From contig JAJFMB010000182.1 of assembly GCA_021772355.1 (NCBI GenBank), positions 1 through 6,853 of the forward strand: a DNA stretch of 6,853 bases. The letters are read 5' to 3'. This document shows, one piece after another, positions 1-5,085 of the stretch. The notes beneath the pieces were generated by a model. The model saw only the letters and a program-made list of their open reading frames with translations. It was not told the DNA's origin and made no database searches. How positions within the stretch are numbered: the stretch's first letter is position 1; each line of letters opens with the position of its first letter. This DNA comes from Chlamydiota bacterium (GTDB lineage: Bacteria; Chlamydiota; Chlamydiia; Chlamydiales; JAJFMB01). The translations under genes were made by a program, and so were the position numbers.

Positions 1-51
1 TTTGAGCCGACTATTATTGATGCATTCATAAAAAAATGGGCGTGCCGGTAA
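1..51 (+). CDS. Possible C-terminal tail of an upstream gene (partial)
   Basis: Frame 1 is open from the window edge to a TAA at 49-51 and would encode 16 residues (FEPTIIDAFIKKWACR). The composition is plausible for the end of a protein, but 16 codons cannot distinguish a real gene end from chance. No terminator hairpin follows. The family cannot be named from this fragment. Confidence 0.2.
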   Translation, partial: FEPTIIDAFIKKWACR

Positions 52-99
52 TTTATCAAATTTTAACATTCGATTTATAAAAGCCACATACTCAACCCC

Positions 100-105
100 T
101 ATAAT
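100..105 (+). promoter_or_regulatory. Candidate -10 box for the P-loop ATPase gene
   Basis: A perfect TATAAT lies 28 bases before the ATG at 133. No good -35 hexamer is present at 16-19 bases upstream (the region reads TATAAA/ATAAAA), so this is a half-supported sigma-70 promoter in AT-rich sequence. Confidence 0.3.
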
Positions 106-132
106 TGATAATATAAGTTAAGGGAGAAAAAG

Positions 133-1050
133 ATGAGTGTCTATCTAGTAGGTAACAGCCTTACAGAGCAAATCCAAGGAGCTCATAGAATTGAGAGCTC
201 TGATGACGTAAAAAAGGGTAAAGAGCCCGCTTGTGTGACCCAATTTGCGGTTAATGGGGGACCCGGCGCAGGAAAAGGCTCATTTGAAGGAGCGGCAATC
301 CAGCACATCATGGACAGTTGCGATCAAGACACTGTGGTAGTCTTAGTTGCCGAGGCCGCACGAGACGTTATAGACGGTTTGAGCAATGAGGGGCGTTTTC
401 AAGAAGTTCTAGAATCAGGAAAGCTCAGCGAACATATTGAAAGTGAAGCCTTCAGAAGAGCAGAAGTTGCTGACAGACTCGTACAGTCGTTAAGCGGAAA
501 AAACGTTATCGTGATCTATGATAGAGATGAAACAAACGCGGCCATCTACGATATCTTCTTTCAGTGCTACGATTTTGGAACAGAGAAACTAGATGAAGAT
601 AAATTCCGAAAACAACTCTCTGAAAATCAAAAAATTAACGATCTCATTCCAAAAATGAACACAAAATATACTAAAGTCTTTTGCACAGAACCTGTGCGCC
701 ATGAGATCAATTACGCCTGTGCAGAACCAAAAGTCACTGGAGCTAAAGTCGATCCAACTCGAAAAGAGTCCTATAAAATGGCAAAAGAGTTGCATAAAGC
801 ATTAGAGTTAGGAGCGCGTCACATTTACGGTGACAAAATGGTTGTCATTCCCAATACGGATACTTCCGAACCTTCGAATGCTAAAGAGACCATCCGCCAT
901 AGAGCATTGATCGGTATAGAGTTCATTACAACTGCTTTAGAGAGCAAAACCAAAAGAGCAACTTCAGGAACATTTAAAGCATTGATAGATAAATTCTTAT
1001 CTCCTAAGCAGAACACAAAAGAAATTCCAATGAGTGTGATGGTGAAGTAA
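133..1050 (+). CDS. P-loop NTPase of the AAA_28 (NadR/TTD14-like) type
   Basis: This encodes a 305-residue soluble protein with no signal peptide or membrane segment. Residues 38-50 hold a phosphate-binding loop after a beta strand (FAVNGGPGAGKGS, Lys48). The GKG-S form resembles adenylate-kinase-type loops rather than the usual GK[ST]. A second strand ends in VAEAAR (72-77), matching the E-A/T-A-R signature of AAA_28 ATPases. VIVIYDRDETNAAIYD (125-140) sits where that family has its 'DRG..D' Walker-B-like strand. The C-terminal part (EPVRHE 186-191; DPTRKESYKMAKEL 207-220; ending in MVVIP 236-240) fits the Arg-rich lid and final strand. The start is supported by AGGGAG at 121-126, 6 bases before ATG. 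It appears monocistronic, with a strong terminator after it. AAA_28 proteins act on varied nucleotides or small phosphorylated substrates; the substrate here is unknown, and the protein could be a kinase or a regulatory ATPase. The fold call is fairly secure; the specific function is not known. Confidence 0.75.
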   Translation: MSVYLVGNSLTEQIQGAHRIESSDDVKKGKEPACVTQFAVNGGPGAGKGSFEGAAIQHIMDSCDQDTVVVLVAEAARDVIDGLSNEGRFQEVLESGKLSEHIESEAFRRAEVADRLVQSLSGKNVIVIYDRDETNAAIYDIFFQCYDFGTEKLDEDKFRKQLSENQKINDLIPKMNTKYTKVFCTEPVRHEINYACAEPKVTGAKVDPTRKESYKMAKELHKALELGARHIYGDKMVVIPNTDTSEPSNAKETIRHRALIGIEFITTALESKTKRATSGTFKALIDKFLSPKQNTKEIPMSVMVK

Positions 1051-1081
1051 ACTGCATAAAAAAATTATTTTTTCTTCCTGG

Positions 1082-1115
1082 GAACCTCCTTATTGTTAAG
1101 GAGGTTCTTTTTTTT
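1082..1115 (+). terminator. Rho-independent terminator after the P-loop ATPase gene
   Basis: An 11-bp perfect inverted repeat (GAACCTCCTTA at 1082-1092, TAAGGAGGTTC at 1097-1107) encloses a 4-base loop (TTGT) and is followed at once by eight Ts (1108-1115). It begins 31 bases after the stop codon at 1048-1050, so it should end that transcript before the lipoprotein gene. Confidence 0.92.
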
Positions 1116-1126
1116 ATAATTTTTTA

Positions 1127-1155
1127 TTGATAATTTCCATTTGGAAAGTTATAGA
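1127..1155 (+). promoter_or_regulatory. Putative sigma-70 promoter for the cupin lipoprotein gene
   Basis: TTGATA (1127-1132) and TATAGA (1150-1155) are separated by 17 bases, matching the consensus at 5 of 6 and 4 of 6 positions. Transcription would begin near 1162, leaving a 38-base leader. This argues against translation starting at the in-frame ATG at 1161 and for the ATG at 1200. The position just after the previous terminator fits a new transcription unit. Confidence 0.5.
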
Positions 1156-1199
1156 GAGGAATGATACGTGACGAAAAAATAACGTCTAGGAGTTTACAG

Positions 1200-1598
1200 A
1201 TGAAAAAAGCCCTAATACTCACAGTTGGCCTTGCACTGACGCTGCTTTACGGTTGCTACAATGATAGCAAAAATGGAAATGGCAAGAGCAAAAACAAAAC
1301 TGATGCTGTCAAAGCTTCACCCAAGAACTACAAAACCGTCTTCGAAAATGATAAAGTGCGCGTTTTGAAAAAGCAAATCAAACCCGGTGAGTATACCGAG
1401 TGGCACGCCTCCCCCACATCCGTTTACTATGTGATTGAAGATGCTGATGTGCGCGAACACTATACTGACCAGAAGCCCAAAGAGCAGAAGCTGAAGAAAG
1501 GGTCAGTATTTTACCAAGACAAAGTGAAACAGCATATGTTCGAAAACCTCGGTCAGACAAATGCAGAAGCGATTGTCATCGAGCTGAAAAAAGACTAG
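1200..1598 (+). CDS. Cupin-fold lipoprotein
   Basis: This encodes a 132-residue protein with a lipoprotein signal peptide: MKK, then a hydrophobic stretch (4-17), then LYGC with Cys19 as the probable lipidated residue. Tyr at the -2 position is unusual but the rest of the box fits. A Lys/Asn/Ser-rich linker (20-43) precedes one small cupin barrel (about 44-131): 'YKTVFENDKVRVLKKQIKPG', then 'EYTEWHASPTSVYYVIEDADV', then 'LKKGSVFYQDKVKQHMFENLG'. In metal-binding cupins the first motif usually carries HxH; here it is His69-Ala-Ser71, so only one of that pair is kept, with His112 as the second-motif histidine. Metal binding may therefore be weak or absent. The ATG at 1200 is preferred over 1161 because AGGAG (1188-1192) lies 7 bases before it and because the lipoprotein signal starts there. 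The protein is probably anchored in an envelope membrane facing the periplasm. Its role is unknown. It is followed 54 bases later by a secreted flavin reductase-like gene, likely in the same transcript. Confidence 0.75.
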   Translation: MKKALILTVGLALTLLYGCYNDSKNGNGKSKNKTDAVKASPKNYKTVFENDKVRVLKKQIKPGEYTEWHASPTSVYYVIEDADVREHYTDQKPKEQKLKKGSVFYQDKVKQHMFENLGQTNAEAIVIELKKD

Positions 1599-1652
1599 CC
1601 GTTTCTGATTTGATGCGCTAAACTAGTGGCCCTCAATTACAAGGTGTCTCTT

Positions 1653-2270
1653 ATGTGGAAAATCTGGTGTGCTGCCTTACTATTTTTCTCCTCTTTGCAT
1701 GCGGACACAAGAATTATCGCATTTGCAGGCAGCAGCCATGAGGGCTCTGTTAATCAAAAATTAGTCCTCGAAGCAGCGCGTATCGCAGGAGATATGAAAG
1801 CAAATGTCTTTGTTCTCGATCTCAAAGACTATCCCCTCCCCATTTATAATGCTGATTTGGAAGCAAAAGAGGGGGTTCCTCAAAATGCGCAGAAACTCGC
1901 GGATCTCATGGCAGGCAGTCAAATTGCTCTCATTGCCTCTCCGGAATATAACGGATCTATCACACCCCTTATTAAAAACACTCTTGATTGGATCTCTCGA
2001 ATCAAGATCAAAGGCGCAAGCCCCTTTAAAGGAAAGACCTTTGTCATTATGAGTGCCACGCCAGGAAAAGGGGGTGGCAAAAAGGGTCTACAACATCTAC
2101 GTGACATCCTTACCTCCCTTGGAGGTCAAGTACTCCCACAGCAGCTTAGCGTCTCTAATGCCTATAGCGCCTTCGATTCAGAAGGACACCTAATTGATCC
2201 CCAAACGCAAAAAGAGCTCCAGGAACTTGTGCAAAAAGCTCTCTCTTCTCCTCGTCAAACACGCAAATAA
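1653..2270 (+). CDS. NADPH-dependent FMN reductase-like protein with signal peptide
   Basis: This encodes a 205-residue flavodoxin-fold protein of the FMN_red family (relatives include chromate/azo/quinone reductases and ArsH-like proteins), which use NAD(P)H and bound FMN to reduce flavins, quinones or metal ions. The FMN phosphate loop is GSSHEGSVN (26-34). The second flavin/dimer motif SPEYNGSITPLIKNTLDWISR (starting at Ser96) is canonical. A third glycine-rich loop (TPGKGGGKKG) follows in the C-terminal half. The first 17 residues (MWKIWCAALLFFSSLHA) form a short signal peptide with likely cleavage before Asp18, which is unusual because this family is normally cytosolic. The ATG at 1653 is chosen over the in-frame GTG at 1626 because AAGGTG (1641-1646) lies 6 bases before it and the signal peptide begins there. 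No separate promoter is evident, so it is probably co-transcribed with the lipoprotein gene. The family call is firm; export and the physiological electron acceptor are inferred. Confidence 0.85.
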   Translation: MWKIWCAALLFFSSLHADTRIIAFAGSSHEGSVNQKLVLEAARIAGDMKANVFVLDLKDYPLPIYNADLEAKEGVPQNAQKLADLMAGSQIALIASPEYNGSITPLIKNTLDWISRIKIKGASPFKGKTFVIMSATPGKGGGKKGLQHLRDILTSLGGQVLPQQLSVSNAYSAFDSEGHLIDPQTQKELQELVQKALSSPRQTRK

Positions 2271-2366
2271 CCTAATACTCTCAATACCCCAGATTGCGAC
2301 CCTAATCCATAGTCTGGCGCTCTAGAAAACAACTATGAGGAGGAGTATGTTAGGCCTCAGATTAGG
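2271..2366. repeat. Overlapping CCTAAT/ATTAGG inverted repeats between convergent genes
   Basis: The intergenic region between the convergent FMN reductase and aldo/keto reductase genes contains CCTAATACTC (2271-2280) and CCTAATC (2301-2307) on the left, and GAGTATGTTAGG (2343-2354) and GATTAGG (2360-2366) on the right. The right arms complement the left arms, one with a 2-base bulge, in an interleaved order, so alternative pairings are possible. A further 8-pair stem with wobbles (2289-2296 with 2310-2317) lies inside. None is followed by a T-run, so this is not a standard terminator. Its function is unknown. Confidence 0.35.
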
Positions 2367-2379
2367 TCACAATTAGAGG

Positions 2380-3204
2380 TCAATACGAGAACTCATTCCA
2401 GTTATTATCACAATAGCGCCTGTTTTTATTTAGGCTATCGATTGCAGCAACGTCTTCTTCGGAGAGAGTGAAGTCTAAGGAAGCAATATTTTCCTCGAGG
2501 TGCTTTGGGCTTGACGCTTTAGGAACGACAGGAATATTTTTTTGAATGATCCAACGCAAAATCACTTGGCCGGCCGTTTTTCCGTACTTATCCCCTATGG
2601 AGGCAAAAAGTGATTCGTCTTGTGGTAAAGACCCTTTCCCAAAAGGACGGTAGGCGATTAACCGTGTCGCATGCGCCTCGGCAAAAGAGAGAAGCTTTTT
2701 TTGGTAGAGATAAGGGTGAAACTCTACTTGATTGAAAGAGATTGAGACACCGGCATCGTAGGCATCTTGTAGATGGTGTTCAGTACAATTAGAAACCCCT
2801 GCGTAACGTAGAAGTCCCGTTTTGGTCAAATCTTGCAACTCCCCTGCTACTTCGATCCAAGGTAAATCATGCTTGGGCCAATGAATCAACATCAAATCAA
2901 GGTAATCGGCACCCAACTCATCAAGGGTAATTTCAACACTTTCCCTGACACTTTCTCGGATACGACTGAAATTCACGTGGGATTTACTAAGTGGACCTTC
3001 GCCGACACCAAGGGAGATTTTACTCGTCAAAAAAAGCTTATCACGGTCATATCCCCTAAGAGCCTCTCCAATTTCACGTTGGTTTTCATAGGCCATGGCC
3101 GTATCAATGTGACGATAGCCCATTTCGATAGCCTCTGCCACAGCCTCGCGACACTGATCGCCGCGCATCATCCAGGTTCCTAAGCCTATTAGTGGAATAT
3201 CCAT
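2380..3204 (-). CDS. Aldo/keto reductase family oxidoreductase
   Basis: This encodes a 274-residue (alpha/beta)8-barrel enzyme of the AKR superfamily, which reduces aldehydes or ketones with NAD(P)H in the cytosol. The catalytic tetrad is complete: Asp34 and Tyr39 (HIDTAMAY), Lys62 (FLTSK) and His108 (LMLIHWP). Other hallmarks are the N-terminal IPLIGLGTW, GVSN (136-139), QVEFHPYL (159-166) and the cofactor motif VPKASSPKHLEEN (227-239). In that last motif the family's usual Ser after PK is Ala230, and the usual Arg that contacts the NADPH 2'-phosphate is His235, so cofactor preference may be relaxed or shifted toward NADH. An ATG at 3204 gives an N-terminus like that of DkgB-type enzymes (M-x-IP-x-x-GLGT). 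A GTG at 3234 in the same frame would add 10 residues but has no ribosome site. It is divergent from hrcA, with CIRCE in between, and convergent with the FMN reductase. The substrate cannot be named. Confidence 0.88.
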   Translation of the reverse strand: MDIPLIGLGTWMMRGDQCREAVAEAIEMGYRHIDTAMAYENQREIGEALRGYDRDKLFLTSKISLGVGEGPLSKSHVNFSRIRESVRESVEITLDELGADYLDLMLIHWPKHDLPWIEVAGELQDLTKTGLLRYAGVSNCTEHHLQDAYDAGVSISFNQVEFHPYLYQKKLLSFAEAHATRLIAYRPFGKGSLPQDESLFASIGDKYGKTAGQVILRWIIQKNIPVVPKASSPKHLEENIASLDFTLSEEDVAAIDSLNKNRRYCDNNWNEFSY

Positions 3205-3214
3205 ATATCTCGAG

Positions 3215-3244
3215 TATATAGAACGCTTCTCCACTATTTGGCAA
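3215..3244 (-). promoter_or_regulatory. Weak candidate promoter for the aldo/keto reductase gene
   Basis: On the minus strand TTGCCA (3244-3239) and TATATA (3220-3215) are 18 bases apart, pointing to a start near 3208. This would give an almost leaderless transcript with the ATG at 3204, which is unusual, so the call is tentative. The CIRCE operator lies 12 bases upstream of this -35 box. Confidence 0.3.
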
Positions 3245-3256
3245 TTTTTTAATAAA

Positions 3257-3283
3257 TCAGCACTCTTGACTTAAGAGTGCTAA
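3257..3283 (+). promoter_or_regulatory. CIRCE operator (HrcA binding site)
   Basis: TCAGCACTC, a 9-base spacer (3266-3274), and GAGTGCTAA match the CIRCE consensus TTAGCACTC-N9-GAGTGCTAA with one mismatch in the left arm. HrcA binds this inverted repeat and represses heat-shock operons until stress inactivates it. Here it sits directly upstream of the hrcA -35 box and in the divergent region shared with the aldo/keto reductase gene. Confidence 0.95.
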
Positions 3284-3288
3284 ATTTC

Positions 3289-3318
3289 TTGACGTATGTC
3301 CTGAATATTTGTTATATT
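3289..3318 (+). promoter_or_regulatory. Sigma-70-type promoter of the hrcA-grpE-dnaK operon
   Basis: TTGACG (3289-3294) and TATATT (3313-3318) are 18 bases apart, each matching the consensus at 5 of 6 positions. The start would be near 3325, giving a leader of about 19 bases before the hrcA ATG at 3344. The CIRCE operator ends 5 bases before the -35 box, so bound HrcA could block RNA polymerase contact there. Confidence 0.65.
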
Positions 3319-3343
3319 GTCAGAGAAAATAAAAGAGAAAAGC

Positions 3344-4477
3344 ATGACAGAAAGCAAAAGATCCGGAAAAAAGGCCCGAGAGCACGGTGTTTTGATGGGA
3401 TGCGTAGATTATTTCATCAGAACAGGAAAACCCGTGGGCTCAAACACGCTTAAGGAAGCGGGTTTTGAAGAGCTGAGTTCTGCGACAATCCGAAACTACT
3501 TTGCCAACTTAGAAAAACAAGGGTATTTGACCCAGCAACACGCCTCCGGAGGGAGAATACCTACGGCAACTGCTTATCGCATTTATGCTGAAGAGCATAA
3601 GGAAGATGATAATGCGGAAATAAAAGTAGATTTAGGGGAAGAAACCCATGAAATCGCCACCTTTCTACAAGAATCAGCCGAAAAACTAAGCGATCTTACC
3701 AAGTGTGCCGTTTTTTTATCCGCTCCCCGCTTTGATCACGATTTTGTCATGGACATCAAACTCGTCCCTCTCGATATCCATCGTTGTCTTGCTGTACTTA
3801 TTACCGATTTTGGTGTGATCCAGACAGAGTTGATCAGGCTCGATGTTAAAGTGACAAGTTTCCTACTGAAGAAGATGGAAGGGTATTTTCATTGGAGAAT
3901 GACAGGTCACGATAAGCCGGAAAACATGTCAGGTGAAGAAGAGCAAACAGCGCAGAATTTGTATAATGAGCTAATGGTGCGTTATATTGTAGGGTATTCA
4001 AGCTTCTCAGATGAGGATATCTACCGGACAGGTTTTTCTAAACTGCTTGGTTATTCTGATTTTCACGAAACCACAAACCTCGCTCACACCCTCTCACTTT
4101 TTGAAAATATCCAGAGTCTAAGGTTGCTGCTTCGAGAAACAACCAAGAAAAATACATTGAGATTTTGGATCGAAAGTGATTTGTACCCCTTTACCCATTC
4201 AACGCCGGATTGCAGTGTGATCACTATTCCCTACACGATTAACCAACAACCTGCCGGCGCAGTGGGAATCATGGGGCCAATGCGCATCCCCTATCAACAA
4301 CTATTTTGTTACCTAAGGGCATTTACGAGCGAGTTGAGTCAGATGCTCACAAAAAGCGTCTATAAATTTAAAATTAGCTTTCGTCAACCTCAAGAAGGCA
4401 AGCTCTATCTACAAAAAGAAGAGCATCAGATGCTGGGGCAGTCCCGACTAAAGTTACTAGAAGATAAAAGATCTTAA
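3344..4477 (+). CDS. hrcA: Heat-inducible transcription repressor HrcA
   Basis: HrcA is the dimeric repressor that binds CIRCE and controls chaperone genes, including its own operon. The product is 377 residues. The N-terminal winged helix (about 10-80) shows PVGSNTLKE (30-38), recognition helix SSATIRNYFANLE (45-57) and wing HASGGRIPT (66-74). The 'RNYFA' wording is typical of Chlamydiae, where most bacteria have RNxMxxLE. A GAF-like core follows (roughly 100-340), including 'TIPYTINQQPAGAVGIMGPMRIPYQQ' split across its end. A C-terminal tail of about 35 residues after 'LTKSVYKFKISFRQP' extends beyond the usual HrcA length of about 340-350; chlamydial HrcA is known for such a tail. The ATG at 3344 is preferred over an upstream in-frame TTG at 3317, because the TTG lies inside the -10 box and could not be on the transcript. 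The ribosome site is weak (purine-rich AAGAGAAAAG). It is the first gene of the operon; its TAA overlaps the grpE Shine-Dalgarno. Confidence 0.96.
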   Translation: MTESKRSGKKAREHGVLMGCVDYFIRTGKPVGSNTLKEAGFEELSSATIRNYFANLEKQGYLTQQHASGGRIPTATAYRIYAEEHKEDDNAEIKVDLGEETHEIATFLQESAEKLSDLTKCAVFLSAPRFDHDFVMDIKLVPLDIHRCLAVLITDFGVIQTELIRLDVKVTSFLLKKMEGYFHWRMTGHDKPENMSGEEEQTAQNLYNELMVRYIVGYSSFSDEDIYRTGFSKLLGYSDFHETTNLAHTLSLFENIQSLRLLLRETTKKNTLRFWIESDLYPFTHSTPDCSVITIPYTINQQPAGAVGIMGPMRIPYQQLFCYLRAFTSELSQMLTKSVYKFKISFRQPQEGKLYLQKEEHQMLGQSRLKLLEDKRS

Positions 4478-4487
4478 GGAGAAGCAC

Positions 4488-5081
4488 ATGGCAGAAGCCG
4501 AACAAGAAGAAAACACGGAAGAAAACCTACAGGCAACAGAAGAAGCAAAGCCTGCAAGAGAACCGCAAGAAGTTACAATTCTAGATACTGAATTAGAACA
4601 GTTGCAGTTTGAAGCCCAAGACTACAAAGACAAATACATGCGCACACTAGCTGAATCTGAGAACCTGCGCAAACGGCTGCAAAAAGAGCGCCAAGAATTA
4701 ATCCAGTTCGCGATTCAAAATGTAGTCATCGATTTTTTACGTCCACTCGATCATATGGAAGGGGCTCTCTCCCATGTGGACAATATGTCCGATGACGTTA
4801 AGCATTGGGCCAAAGGATTTGAAATGATCCTAACGCAATTTAAAGACGCGTTAGCAGGACACGGTGTAAGACCGTTTAACTCGAAAGGTCAAGTATTCGA
4901 CCCTCATTTCCACGAAGCTATCGAAATGGTAATTACCGATGAGCACGCTCCCGGAGTTATCGTAGAAGAGAGCCTTCGCGGTTACAAGTTAGGAGATCGA
5001 ACAATAAGACCTGCGCGCGTTAAGGTAGCAAAAGCATCGTCCACTGAAGAAGAATTAAACACTAAAACAGATAAGGAGTAA
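4488..5081 (+). CDS. grpE: Nucleotide exchange factor GrpE
   Basis: GrpE is the cytosolic dimeric cofactor that releases ADP from DnaK and so resets the Hsp70 cycle; its long helix also acts as a thermosensor. The product is 197 residues. An acidic, probably disordered N-terminus (1-30) precedes a long coiled-coil helix (about 33-75, including YMRTLAESENLRKRLQKERQE), then the helical bundle (about 78-125) and the C-terminal beta domain with FDPHFHEAIE (137-146), GYKLGDRTIRPARVKVAK (165-182) and a charged tail. These are the standard GrpE signatures at normal length. The start is fixed by AAGGAG (4476-4481) beginning in the hrcA stop codon, 6 bases before ATG. It lies 10 bases after hrcA and 4 before dnaK, so all three are almost certainly co-transcribed under CIRCE control. 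Confidence 0.97.
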   Translation: MAEAEQEENTEENLQATEEAKPAREPQEVTILDTELEQLQFEAQDYKDKYMRTLAESENLRKRLQKERQELIQFAIQNVVIDFLRPLDHMEGALSHVDNMSDDVKHWAKGFEMILTQFKDALAGHGVRPFNSKGQVFDPHFHEAIEMVITDEHAPGVIVEESLRGYKLGDRTIRPARVKVAKASSTEEELNTKTDKE

Positions 5082-5085
5082 CATT

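Noticed and set aside
1..29. Minus-strand ATG at 29 running off the window start
   Set aside because: Only nine codons are visible, there is no ribosome site, and it overlaps the equally weak plus-strand tail.
1161..1199. ATG at 1161 as the lipoprotein start
   Set aside because: It would put 13 polar residues before a standard lipoprotein signal and coincides with the predicted transcript start; AGGAG is placed correctly for 1200.
1626..1652. GTG start for the FMN reductase
   Set aside because: No Shine-Dalgarno precedes it, and it would add nine residues ahead of a compact signal peptide.
2347..2376. Nine-codon peptide after AGGAGGAG in the convergent gap
   Set aside because: The ATG is too close to the purine run and no gene follows on that strand until hrcA; it is most likely chance.
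3205..3234. GTG start giving a 284-residue aldo/keto reductase
   Set aside because: No ribosome site precedes it, the added 10 residues match nothing in the family, and it overlaps the candidate promoter. It stays possible because the ATG at 3204 also has only a weak ribosome site.
3317..3343. TTG start giving a 386-residue HrcA
   Set aside because: The TTG overlaps the -10 box of the operon promoter and lies upstream of the expected transcript start; the ATG at 3344 fits the family N-terminus.
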